Below, piece by piece: positions 1 through 5,991 of a DNA stretch of 26,262 nucleotides. The notes below the pieces were generated by a model. That model was not told the DNA's origin. It saw only the letters and a list, made by a program, of their open reading frames with translations, and made no database searches. Where the stretch lies: positions 1 through 26,262 of the IMG/VR virus record IMGVR_UViG_3300031673_000415; one strand, written 5' to 3'. The translations under genes were made by a program, and so were the position numbers. Each line of letters starts with the position of its first letter. Positions within the stretch are counted from its first letter, which is position 1. This stretch comes from a virus.

Positions 1-182
1 TCTGCGCCTGCTGCCCATGCTGCGTGAGCAAGGCTGGTAGGAACACCAGGATCACGGAAGCCGTCAAGGCCGAGCTTGTATGCGTTAGCTGCGGCAGTGC
101 CGTGATATCGTTTGTGGTTGCCAGTGCGGAACAAATCGTACATGTCCTGCAGGCCTTTGTGCTTAAATTTGCGAGTTTTCAT
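1..182 (-). CDS. Conserved small phage protein, N-terminal part only (cut by window edge)
   Basis: An open frame starts with ATG at 182 and runs off the left edge, giving 60 complete codons without a stop. The protein begins MKTRKFKHKGLQDMYDL and continues with a short basic region (HKRYHGTAAANAYKLGL) and a glycine/alanine-rich stretch ending AHAAWAAGA. The pattern of an alternating aromatic/glycine segment followed by an A-x-x-A-G unit resembles small phage proteins of the type in which an amphipathic helix carries an AxxxG repeat, but I cannot name a function. It starts 1 nt after the stop of the preceding 142-residue gene, so it belongs to the same early transcription unit driven from the sigma70 promoter near 1730. 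Confidence 0.6.
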   Translation of the reverse strand, partial: MKTRKFKHKGLQDMYDLFRTGNHKRYHGTAAANAYKLGLDGFRDPGVPTSLAHAAWAAGA

Positions 183-183
183 C

Positions 184-612
184 TTACATTCTCTTCAAAA
201 ATTTAATAAAATCCTGTTCCTTTTGCTTGCGAGCAGTGGTAGGAGCGACTGCGTTCAGTGCTTGCGTTTTGGCAAGCTCTTTTTGTGTCAGTGCTTCGAG
301 TTTGTCAAGAAACTTGTCAGCAGCGGCTTCAAATTCCTGCCAAGTGCCGCGACACGGATCAAAGGCAGATTTGATATCAGCTTTGAAATGCTTCCAGCCT
401 TTGCGCGACAAGTACATAAAGGCATAAGGAACTTCGCGACCAGCAGCGATACGATTACTTAGACCGCCAGATTTGACAGGAATTAAGTAATCAGTCGCGT
501 AATCAGTGTAATCAGTGCTGTTCGGACCAAAAGGATCGATTGCGAATTGCGGAACTTGAAGTGTGTGATACCCTTCACTTGCCAGTTGCGTTACTAAGCT
601 TGTGTCTACCAT
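184..612 (-). CDS. Hypothetical protein, 142 aa, early module
   Basis: Not recognised. The first half contains an aromatic, Asp/Tyr-rich stretch (STDYTDYATDYLIPV, about residues 32-46) and a globular-looking segment with RGREVPYAFMY-type hydrophobics. The second half (about residues 90-142) is a charged, probably helical region rich in Lys, Glu and Ala, ending KQKEQDFIKFLKRM, which may form a coiled coil. There is no signal peptide or membrane segment. It sits in a tightly packed row of small genes: 2 nt after the stop of the 62-residue gene and 1 nt before the next start. The location behind an early-type promoter suggests a host-takeover or accessory role, but this is inferred from position only. 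Confidence 0.75.
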   Translation of the reverse strand: MVDTSLVTQLASEGYHTLQVPQFAIDPFGPNSTDYTDYATDYLIPVKSGGLSNRIAAGREVPYAFMYLSRKGWKHFKADIKSAFDPCRGTWQEFEAAADKFLDKLEALTQKELAKTQALNAVAPTTARKQKEQDFIKFLKRM

Positions 613-614
613 TT

Positions 615-803
615 TTATTGCTCCCTTACGTTAACAGTACATCCAGTGGATGCGTGATTGATGTTACGATCGCTGACATTTTGACCGCAGTGTCTACATG
701 CTTGTCTTGTGTCCGGACCGAGCGGAGGCTGATAATCGCCCAGCATGATATCGGTAATCGCTTGCGCGTGATCGTTGATTGCTTTCAGTATTCGCTTAAT
801 CAT
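615..803 (-). CDS. Small putative zinc-binding protein, 62 aa
   Basis: A small protein with an N-terminal helix (MIKRILKAINDHAQAITDI) and a C-terminal half holding CRHCGQN, then NHASTGC. The spacing C-x2-C-x10-H-x4-C suggests one zinc site of C2HC type, in line with many small phage proteins that bind nucleic acid or host proteins. Its start overlaps the end of the 71-residue gene by 8 nt, which fits translational coupling. No family is recognised. Partner and function are unknown. Confidence 0.65.
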   Translation of the reverse strand: MIKRILKAINDHAQAITDIMLGDYQPPLGPDTRQACRHCGQNVSDRNINHASTGCTVNVREQ

Positions 804-1011
804 CGCGTGATCCTTTGTGGAGTTCGTGCTCGATCAGAGCGGCAGCGTCTTCCAGAATGGCGACGATTTGCCGCTGCGTCCCAGGCTTGAAATTGTCGAC
901 CATATCTGCTGCTTTGCGGATATTAATAGCTTGTCCAAGCAATTTGCTGCGAGTGTTTCGAATTCGCGTAGTTGCCTGTTCGATTGCTTTTAAGTCTGAT
1001 GTTATATTCAT
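796..1011 (-). CDS. Hypothetical helical protein, 71 aa
   Basis: Short, all-helical-looking protein rich in Ala, Arg, Ile and Asp, with no cysteine, no signal peptide and no membrane segment. Segments such as LKAIEQATTRIRNTRSKLL and RQIVAILEDAAALIEHEL read as two amphipathic helices, so a small helical hairpin or dimer is plausible. It follows the 93-residue gene after 9 nt and overlaps the next gene by 8 nt. I do not recognise the family. Confidence 0.65.
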   Translation of the reverse strand: MNITSDLKAIEQATTRIRNTRSKLLGQAINIRKAADMVDNFKPGTQRQIVAILEDAAALIEHELHKGSRDD

Positions 1012-1020
1012 TTTAATCTC

Positions 1021-1302
1021 TTAAAACGTGTCGCGAACGCTAGTGGCATCTTTTCGTTCCAGCCATAAACGGCCAGTTGCTTCGACCCGCGCACGGTTTC
1101 CGTACCAGTTGAAGAAGCGCATATACGATATTTCTTCGCCACAGCGTACACAAGTCGTATAACGCTCGTGATGATAATCGGCTTCCCAATCTACCCTTGC
1201 GGCGATGTTGTGTTCCGGAAAGGGCCAATCAGGCATAAGCTCACGAGACTCCATAGTCTCGCGATTTGGTTTATGTTCGAAGAATTTACACATCCAGCTC
1301 AT
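1021..1302 (-). CDS. Hypothetical protein with one CxxC, 93 aa
   Basis: The N-terminal part is charged and Pro-rich (HKPNRETMESRELMPDWPF). The middle has an aromatic/acidic stretch with two histidines (DWEADYHHERY), then VRCGEE within a C-x2-C pair, and the C-terminal part has aromatic residues (FFNWYGNRARVEATGRLWLE). One CxxC plus nearby histidines could bind a metal, but four clear ligands are not visible. The start is 1 nt after the stop of the 125-residue gene. The alternate-frame reading over 1040-1228 is a shadow. No function assigned. Confidence 0.65.
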   Translation of the reverse strand: MSWMCKFFEHKPNRETMESRELMPDWPFPEHNIAARVDWEADYHHERYTTCVRCGEEISYMRFFNWYGNRARVEATGRLWLERKDATSVRDTF

Positions 1303-1303
1303 T

Positions 1304-1681
1304 CTACATGCTCCAATAAGCTTCTGAAGCAGGAGACATGAAACCAGGAGTGTTGTCAGCTTCCATGTACTTCTTGCCTGACATCAGGTTAACTTTCTCA
1401 ACCATTTTGACAGGAAAAACTTCACGGTAAGTGTCAACATCGGCTACTGCGAAATCTTCTTTTACGTAAGGAGTTTCAACACGATCACTAATTTCCATGC
1501 CATGCTTGTTTGTACGTTTGACAAATTCAACAAGTGCGCCGAGCTTGCCTTTCTTGCCCAGGCGTGTAAGAGCTGCTTTAGCAGCTGACAAAGACTTGTA
1601 ATTAGTAACAAACATTCCAACTGAACGTGCGGGAGTGCGAAGTACTTCACCGGTTTCTTTGTTGTATATTACGTAGACCAT
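1304..1681 (-). CDS. Conserved phage protein of unknown function, 125 aa (YWSM C-terminus)
   Basis: First gene behind the sigma70 promoter. The protein opens MVYVIYNKETGEVLRT, has a helical AAKAALTRLGKKGKL segment near residues 33-47, and ends in NLMSGKKYMEADNTPGF followed by SPASEAYWSM. From memory, the combination of a YVIYN start, an AAKAALTR helix and an NLMTGK...TPxxxSPxSExYWSM end belongs to a widespread small protein family of tailed phages with no known function. Being first in an early-type operon suggests it acts soon after infection. The start ATG at 1681 lies about 28 nt below the predicted transcription start; its Shine-Dalgarno is weak (GTGAG). Confidence 0.8.
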   Translation of the reverse strand: MVYVIYNKETGEVLRTPARSVGMFVTNYKSLSAAKAALTRLGKKGKLGALVEFVKRTNKHGMEISDRVETPYVKEDFAVADVDTYREVFPVKMVEKVNLMSGKKYMEADNTPGFMSPASEAYWSM

Positions 1682-1715
1682 CTATTTGCTCACTGTTTTA
1701 TTGTTTAATACGTGT

Positions 1716-1744
1716 ATTATACAGCAATTTGAGGGTTTGGTCAA
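1716..1744 (-). promoter_or_regulatory. Sigma70-type early promoter
   Basis: Read on the minus strand the site is TTGACC, then a 17-nt spacer, then TATAAT: a perfect -10 and a 5/6 match -35 at optimal spacing. Transcription should start near 1709 and feed the row of small genes from 1681 leftward. It is the only near-consensus host-type promoter I found, so this row is probably early, in contrast to the T4-late boxes before the structural genes. The AT-rich DNA upstream has two TTGAAAAG repeats (plus-strand reading, 1778-1785 and 1794-1801), which might be an UP element or a regulator site. Confidence 0.85.
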
Positions 1745-1825
1745 GCGATTTGTGAGGATTTGGGCCCTACTAAGTTGTTGAAAAGCAAGGGTTTTGAAAA
1801 GAATTTGAACTATTTTGAGCGGATT

Positions 1826-1842
1826 ATGGCTATTATAGCCAT
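1826..1842 (-). other. Perfect 7-bp hairpin around the stop codon of the 90-aa gene
   Basis: The 17-nt inverted repeat has arms at 1826-1832 and 1836-1842 (ATGGCTA / TAGCCAT) and a 3-nt loop, 1833-1835, which is exactly the TAA stop of the upstream gene on the minus strand. No U-tract follows, so it is not a canonical Rho-independent terminator. It could stabilise the 3' end of the recombination-operon mRNA or be a protein-binding palindrome. It lies between the recombination genes and the early promoter. Confidence 0.55.
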
Positions 1843-2105
1843 TTATGGCTGATTGCCCAGTCGTAGATCTTCCGAAATGTGCTTGTTTTTGCGGGAGCCG
1901 AAGGAGTAACGTTTGCTTTACCAGCTGTGTACAGGTCGTAAAATTCTGTGCGTTTTAACAACACTTCCGCTCTTGCTGCTTCCTTAGCTTTGCCTGGCGA
2001 CAATGCCCTGAATACAGCAGTTGCGTCCTTTGTGTATTCTGCTTCTGCTTGGATGTAGCCGTTTGGTACTTCGACTTCGTGACCGCCTACGATTATTTGT
2101 TTCAT
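1833..2105 (-). CDS. Hypothetical protein, 90 aa, downstream of uvsY
   Basis: Last gene of the recombination operon. It begins MKQIIVGGHEVEVPNGYI, a short beta-type segment, then has a helical KEAARAEVLLKRTEFYDLY region and a Pro/Thr/Ala linker (NVTPSAPAKTSTF) before an aromatic C-terminus (IYDWAISHKWL). Its start overlaps the uvsY end by 4 nt (ATGA), a sign of coupled translation. No recognised domain. Its placement suggests a role near DNA replication or recombination, but this rests on position only. Confidence 0.7.
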   Translation of the reverse strand: MKQIIVGGHEVEVPNGYIQAEAEYTKDATAVFRALSPGKAKEAARAEVLLKRTEFYDLYTAGKANVTPSAPAKTSTFRKIYDWAISHKWL

Positions 2106-2557
2106 GATAGTGTTACGTCCTCTAATCCTGCCGCTCGCAGTCTGGTAATGTGTCCTAGCATGAAGTTTTTAGCTTCGATGCCTTTCATAATACCTAAGTA
2201 TTTATTACGGACGAGGGCTACCATATTCTTGAGTTCTTCCATATCAGTTACTTCCTCTTCGGCGGCCGCGTACTTTTCGGCATCGCGACTCGTTAGTGCT
2301 TTGTTATAGCCTTCGAGGTAGTATTTGTAATGCTTGCGTAATTCTTTGTTGTACTGGATGTTCATAAACTCCAGTATCGCTTCAATTTCTTGTAACTGAT
2401 TGAAGCGATACTCAAGTAAACCGGGAAGTTGAGCAACCTGCTTTTCTAAGTTTCCTTTGATTTTACATTCAAACTTTGCTTCTTCAATCTGCTTGTCGTA
2501 ATATGCCAAGCAGTTCGGAAGCTCGTCCATGTTTGCTACAACTTTGTTATACCACAT
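2102..2557 (-). CDS. uvsY: UvsY-like recombination mediator
   Basis: In T4, UvsY loads the recombinase UvsX onto single-stranded DNA coated with gp32. This 151-residue protein (T4 UvsY is 137) is almost wholly helical and charged. It has the UvsY-like stretch QVAQLPGLLEYRFNQLQEIE (about residues 41-60), a central Tyr-rich helix (LRKHYKYYLEGYNKAL), LTSRDAEKYAAAEEE, and a C-terminal ITRLRAAGLEDVTLS. The assignment rests on these patterns and on context: it lies two genes below uvsX and three below gp32, so the three proteins that form the presynaptic filament are encoded in one operon. It starts 1 nt after the stop of the 74-residue gene. Confidence 0.85.
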   Translation of the reverse strand: MWYNKVVANMDELPNCLAYYDKQIEEAKFECKIKGNLEKQVAQLPGLLEYRFNQLQEIEAILEFMNIQYNKELRKHYKYYLEGYNKALTSRDAEKYAAAEEEVTDMEELKNMVALVRNKYLGIMKGIEAKNFMLGHITRLRAAGLEDVTLS

Positions 2558-2558
2558 C

Positions 2559-2783
2559 TTACCACTCGCGGTCTTCGTCGTCTTCGTCTTCGTCGGCTAG
2601 ATATTCCCGTGCGGCTTCTTCTAGGTAACGATCGGATTTAACCAGACTCTGAAAATCAGAATCTGGAAAATCCATGTCGACGAGTAACGAAATCAAGTGA
2701 TCTGCTGCTTCTTGCTTTTCTTTGGCTGGAATGTACTCCTTTAATACCCTCCAGATTTCTTTTACTGACTCAATGTCTGACAT
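2559..2783 (-). CDS. Small acidic conserved protein between uvsX and uvsY, 74 aa
   Basis: An acidic helical protein: VKEIWRVLKEYIPAKEKQEAADHL is followed by a hydrophobic LLVDMDF stretch and a strongly acidic tail (LADEDEDDEDREW). The segment with YIPAKxxxEAADH and a following L-x3-D is, from memory, shared with small hypothetical proteins of marine T4-like phages found near uvsX, but no function is known to me. The acidic tail recalls those of UvsX and gp32 and could mimic DNA or contact the recombination proteins. It starts 30 nt after uvsX and ends 1 nt before the uvsY start. Confidence 0.75.
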   Translation of the reverse strand: MSDIESVKEIWRVLKEYIPAKEKQEAADHLISLLVDMDFPDSDFQSLVKSDRYLEEAAREYLADEDEDDEDREW

Positions 2784-2813
2784 TGTTGTATTCTCCGAAT
2801 CTATATGTAGTTA

Positions 2814-3905
2814 TCAATTTTCAACAAATTCTTCAACAAATTCGTCGGATTCGTCGTCTTCAATTTTTAAGTCAGAGATACCGTGGCCAGATTTCATAAC
2901 GTCTGCCATAACAAGATCCAAGACGCCTTCGTGGTTTGCTTCCCACTTCTTCTTAAACATCTTGTGTTCGTTTCCTTCGAGATCGGTATAAAGGTAACTG
3001 TTGCCAGATTTTGTCAGCATGCCTTTCTTTTCAAACAGATCAAACAAGCCGCTGTACGGATTCATGCCTTCTTCGTAAGGAATTTTAACTTGAACACTTT
3101 CAAACGGTTTTGCGTAACGTGTTTTCATTACTTTACACGCGGCACGAATACCACGAACGTCAGTAACCTTGTTGCCATCAGCATCTTCTTTCAGCTTCAG
3201 CTTGCGCATAGCAATAACAATAGAGCTAGCGTAAATGAAGCCTTGACCACCGCTGATCTTGTCGTCCGGGTCAAACATGTCCTGTGACGCATACGTGTGG
3301 TTGGTACAAACCATGCCCACGCCGTACGATCCAAACATGTTTACCGTGTTACGGACCAACGCGGTTAATGCCTTAGGCTTGCGGCCCAAATCACCCTTCA
3401 TGTCGCCAGCTTCGAACTGCTTGACGTCGGTTGGTGTTAGCATCATGCCAAGGCTGTCCAAGACAAATAATACCTTGCCCCGCGACTCCTCGTCCATTTC
3501 CTTGTACTCTTTCATGAATTCTGAAATAGTTTTAGCAACGTCATCGATCATTGACATGTTAAGTTTTAATAGCTTGTCCTCGGACGTATCAACGTCTAAG
3601 GCTTGCAGCCAAGCTTCATCTAGCGCATTTTCGGAATCAATTAATACGACAAAGATGCCTTGCTCTTGAGCTGCTTTTACTACGTTCGCGGCTGCGAAAT
3701 AAGATTTACCGGACCCGGACTCGCCCGCAAATACTGTTACTTTGCCGAGCGGAATGCCCTTGTTGAAATCAGCACTGATTAGGTAATTAAGTGCGTAATT
3801 GCCTGTACTCACCCAATCAGTTGGATCGTTAAATCCTACAGATAATCCGGGTACAGATTTTGTGATTGATTTGCGAAAACGGCTCGCATCGAATGGTTTA
3901 GTCAT
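2814..3905 (-). CDS. uvsX: UvsX recombinase (RecA/Rad51 family)
   Basis: RecA-type strand-exchange ATPase, used by T4-like phages for recombination-dependent replication and repair. The 363 residues include Walker A GESGSGKS at 61-68, LIDSENALDEAWL at 88-100 (the position of the RecA catalytic Glu), Walker B KVLFVLDSLG around 144-153 with Asp150, and a TNHTYAS segment at 201-207 matching the RecA Gln/Asn sensor region. GDLGRKPKAL at 171-180 and KISGGQGFIYASS lie in the DNA-binding loop area. The C-terminus is acidic (DDESDEFVEEFVEN), as in T4 UvsX. Length is near T4 UvsX (about 390). The start has a good Shine-Dalgarno (AGGAGA) 10 nt upstream. Its leader holds an unusual palindromic hairpin, entered separately. 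Confidence 0.95.
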   Translation of the reverse strand: MTKPFDASRFRKSITKSVPGLSVGFNDPTDWVSTGNYALNYLISADFNKGIPLGKVTVFAGESGSGKSYFAAANVVKAAQEQGIFVVLIDSENALDEAWLQALDVDTSEDKLLKLNMSMIDDVAKTISEFMKEYKEMDEESRGKVLFVLDSLGMMLTPTDVKQFEAGDMKGDLGRKPKALTALVRNTVNMFGSYGVGMVCTNHTYASQDMFDPDDKISGGQGFIYASSIVIAMRKLKLKEDADGNKVTDVRGIRAACKVMKTRYAKPFESVQVKIPYEEGMNPYSGLFDLFEKKGMLTKSGNSYLYTDLEGNEHKMFKKKWEANHEGVLDLVMADVMKSGHGISDLKIEDDESDEFVEEFVEN

Positions 3906-3926
3906 TGTTGAAATTCTCCTGTTAGG

Positions 3927-3977
3927 TGTACATAGCCCGACTGTACATGTTACACGTACAGCCGGGTTATTTGTACA
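3927..3977 (-). promoter_or_regulatory. TGTACA palindrome array and long hairpin in the uvsX leader
   Basis: Arms at 3932-3950 and 3952-3970 form a near-perfect 19-bp inverted repeat separated by 1 nt. In the minus-strand RNA it has one A-C mismatch and two G-U wobbles; in plus-strand RNA two of these become mismatches, so the structure fits the uvsX message better. No U-tract follows and the uvsX Shine-Dalgarno comes soon after, so it is unlikely to be a plain terminator. The 6-bp palindrome TGTACA also recurs at 3927, 3942 and 3972, with CGTACA at 3955. Either an RNA element (attenuator, processing site) or a protein-binding operator array is possible. Confidence 0.6.
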
Positions 3978-3979
3978 GA

Positions 3980-4966
3980 TTAAGCGTTAGTACGACTGCG
4001 AATCTTTTCTAAGATTGCTTGTGCTTTCGCGTTTCCAGTTGGAGCTTCTTCATCTTTTGATTCAGGAGCTTCGTCCTTTACTTCGGGAGTTTTCACTTCC
4101 GGCTGATCTTCTTTCTCAGCTTTAGGTGCTTCCGTTTTGGTTTCAGCTTTGTCGCCTTCTGCCTTCGGAGTTTCCGGAGTGTTCAAACCGTAAGGCTTGT
4201 AGAACTCTCCCCACTTCTCAAGATCATACGGCTCGCCGTCAACGCTTGCTTCGAACATTTCCTTGATGATTTCAAGGTTGCGGGCGTCAGGCTTGGCTGG
4301 TAAGAAGGAAGCCAAGTCGTACAGACCGTGCTCGTCCATCGCATCGCGTTCTTCTTGCGTAAGAGCTGACTCTTTGCGTGAGTACTTGCTAGTCGCGTAG
4401 CTTGAGTAAGGTGAACCTGCGGTTTTGTTGATAACGAAGTCTAAGCCGTTGTCGAAGTCGGTCGGCATTTCTTCCAGTTCCGGATCCATCAACGCTGACT
4501 TGACGATGTCAAAAATCTGCGGTGTGAAAATGAAACGACGGATTGGGTTTGCGATGTCTTCTTCGTCAAACGGTGTTTCGCGTACGAAACCTTGCATAAG
4601 GTATGAACGCTTTTTCCAGTACTTGCGAGCAACGTCTTCTAATGCTGGGTCTTTGAACCACGGACGAATTTCCGCTAGGACTGGGCAAGAACCCACTGGC
4701 TCCCACATTTCCATACATGGAACTTTCACTGTGCAAGGCTTGCTCATAGGGTCGCCTTTAACGCCAGTAAATGAAAGGTTAATAAGCAATCTTTCGATCC
4801 AGTAAAATGTGTTTGATTCGTCTGCGTCTGGTAGGAATCTTAATTTGCAAGATTCGCCGTCTTTGATATTCCAGTGAGCATAAATGTCGTTGCTGCCGGA
4901 AAAGTTGTTGGATTTTTTGTCTTCTTGTTCTTGAAGTTTTGCGCGTATTTCTGCTAATGTAGCCAT
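3980..4966 (-). CDS. 32: gp32-like single-strand DNA-binding protein
   Basis: Coats single-stranded DNA during T4-type replication and recombination and recruits UvsY/UvsX. The 328-residue protein (T4 gp32 is 301) has a short N-terminal helix (LAEIRAKLQEQEDKK), then the OB-fold core from about residue 29 with CKLRFLPDADES (40-51), SCPVLAEIRPWFKDP (93-107) and ARKYWKKRSYLMQGFV (near 113-128), all characteristic of gp32 of marine T4-like phages. The C-terminal 70 residues are Glu/Lys/Pro-rich and flexible, ending ILEKIRSRTNA. T4 gp32 binds zinc through His64 and a C-x9-C-x2-C set; here Cys78, Cys84 and Cys94 remain but the final Cys is absent, so zinc binding is doubtful. The Shine-Dalgarno AGGAG precedes the ATG. 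It heads the recombination operon. Confidence 0.92.
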   Translation of the reverse strand: MATLAEIRAKLQEQEDKKSNNFSGSNDIYAHWNIKDGESCKLRFLPDADESNTFYWIERLLINLSFTGVKGDPMSKPCTVKVPCMEMWEPVGSCPVLAEIRPWFKDPALEDVARKYWKKRSYLMQGFVRETPFDEEDIANPIRRFIFTPQIFDIVKSALMDPELEEMPTDFDNGLDFVINKTAGSPYSSYATSKYSRKESALTQEERDAMDEHGLYDLASFLPAKPDARNLEIIKEMFEASVDGEPYDLEKWGEFYKPYGLNTPETPKAEGDKAETKTEAPKAEKEDQPEVKTPEVKDEAPESKDEEAPTGNAKAQAILEKIRSRTNA

Positions 4967-5000
4967 GTTAGTTTTCTCCTAAGTTTTCATGTTTACCTGA

Positions 5001-5051
5001 TGAACTAGACACTCCCGTCTGTTCAGCTAGCAATAAGTTATTCCACTTATT
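5001..5051 (-). promoter_or_regulatory. Two RNA hairpins in the gp32 leader
   Basis: Read as minus-strand RNA, the arms at 5021-5025/5017-5020 and 5007-5010/5001-5005 form a 9-bp stem with a single bulged A and a six-base loop GGGAGU. Just upstream, AATAAGU (5051-5045) pairs perfectly with ACUUAUU (5038-5032) around GGAAUA. Both lie between a possible late promoter and the gp32 Shine-Dalgarno. In T4, gp32 represses its own translation by binding a structured pseudoknot and the unstructured region after it in the gene 32 leader. These hairpins are candidates for an equivalent element; I see no convincing pseudoknot. Confidence 0.5.
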
Positions 5052-5058
5052 ACATGTT

Positions 5059-5066
5059 TATTTATC
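5059..5066 (-). promoter_or_regulatory. Possible late promoter box (GATAAATA) before gp32
   Basis: GATAAATA on the minus strand, 92 nt before the gp32 start. It matches the form used before gp19 and the neck protein, but it lies in an AT-rich region where a chance match is easier, and gp32 needs early or middle expression too. I saw no good sigma70 or MotA-type promoter in the 4967-5170 gap. Confidence 0.4.
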
Positions 5067-5170
5067 TGTTTTTTAAGATTAATAAATTTTTCTTTCGATT
5101 ATGTAATTGTGTTTGCTTGGTAATATAGTTAGTTATGTGGTGCTAGGAGGGTGGGATTTATTCTTATCAA

Positions 5171-5512
5171 TTATTTGGCGATTCGAAAATATTCGATGGC
5201 TTCGTTGCCGCGGATTACGTTAAGACGGCCGGCCGCGTCTTCTCCATCAAATGCTACGTAAGCTTGCGAAGGATCGCCGTGTCCACAGCATGCGAAGCTG
5301 ACGCCTTCTAGCTGGTCAATGCAGGGATCGTGTCCGCTGGGTCCCGGCAGTTTGTGGCATTTTGGGCAAGGGTGGTTGGCATCTGGTTGAGCGTTGCCTT
5401 CTTCGTCTCGAGGAACGATAGCGTCATCATCTTGGAAATGCACTTCTGCTCCACCGTCCGAATATACTGGGTGACCAAATATTGTAGCTGTGATTATGTA
5501 TCGGCTCATCAT
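5171..5512 (-). CDS. Conserved putative zinc-binding phage protein, 113 aa
   Basis: A longer open frame reaches 5608, but the better start is the ATGATG at 5512-5507, which overlaps the TGA of the preceding GNAT gene (ATGA). This gives MMSRYIITATIFGHPVYSDGG or the same from the second Met. The protein contains NHPCPKCHKLP, GHDPCID and SFACCGHG, a Cys/His-rich set (C-x2-C ... H-x2-C ... C-C-x-H) able to hold at least one zinc. From memory, proteins with HPCPKCxxxPxxxGHDPCI and ACCGHG motifs are widespread unknowns in tailed phages. No catalytic role can be given. It ends the transcription unit that comes before the gp32 leader. Confidence 0.75.
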   Translation of the reverse strand: MMSRYIITATIFGHPVYSDGGAEVHFQDDDAIVPRDEEGNAQPDANHPCPKCHKLPGPSGHDPCIDQLEGVSFACCGHGDPSQAYVAFDGEDAAGRLNVIRGNEAIEYFRIAK

Positions 5513-5991
5513 ATTATTCCGTAAAGACCGGTTTTGACGCCGGTGGTTTTCTTTGCTACGTGTTTGAAATGTTGGTCGGCGTAGAATGTAGCACCCATCT
5601 TGCGCCAAAATGGTACCGCTTTTTGCTTGATGTCGTATATGCGTAGCGGGCTAAATGTGTCTACTAGTGATTCAATCGCTATGCGCCCAATTCCGTTACG
5701 GCGCATATTTGGTTTAATTTCTATATTTACAAGACCTTCGACATCCTGTGTTCCATCGTATACAAATAGTTCAACGAACCCAGATTCGCGTTTTTCTTGT
5801 TCTTCTTGTGTTAGCTGCTCTGTCGCACCGCGCATATCATAAATCATAAATTTTAAACGTGTTACCTCGGCACGAGACCCGCCTGAGCGCATGCCACCAA
5901 AGAATGTGACTTCATCGTTGTACATTTGATAAAGACCCATGCCGATGTCGGCCGTGGATAGGGTCGCTTCGGTTAACTCGACAATCTTCAT
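5509..5991 (-). CDS. GNAT-family acetyltransferase
   Basis: Predicted acetyl-CoA-dependent N-acetyltransferase, 160 residues. The key feature is VEGLVNIEIKPNMRRNGIG (about residues 84-102): a beta strand followed by the GNAT acetyl-CoA signature R/Q-x-x-G-x-G/A, here RRNGIG, then an alpha helix (RIAIESLVDTF) and LRIYDIKQKAVPFWRKMGA, typical of the conserved C-terminal GNAT part where the residue pair FWRKMG follows. Substrate unknown. It starts MKIVELTEA, a short N-terminal peptide resembling a prohead-protease capsid-targeting sequence (LTE before Ala). It overlaps the previous gene by ATGA and couples to the next the same way. Host-protein modification after injection is possible but is inference. 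Confidence 0.82.
   Translation of the reverse strand: MKIVELTEATLSTADIGMGLYQMYNDEVTFFGGMRSGGSRAEVTRLKFMIYDMRGATEQLTQEEQEKRESGFVELFVYDGTQDVEGLVNIEIKPNMRRNGIGRIAIESLVDTFSPLRIYDIKQKAVPFWRKMGATFYADQHFKHVAKKTTGVKTGLYGII

Noticed and set aside
2196-2203. A TATTTATT/AATAAATA match on the minus strand
   Set aside because: It lies inside uvsY with no start codon following; a chance match, not a promoter.
5100-5160. MotA-box-like TTTGCTTG with a TATAGT-like element on the plus strand
   Set aside because: No plus-strand gene follows; the next ATG is stopped at once. Treated as chance.
5171-5608. Extended 145-residue start for the zinc-binding protein
   Set aside because: The extra 32 residues overlap the GNAT gene in another frame and look like shadow coding; the ATGATG at the GNAT stop is the better start.
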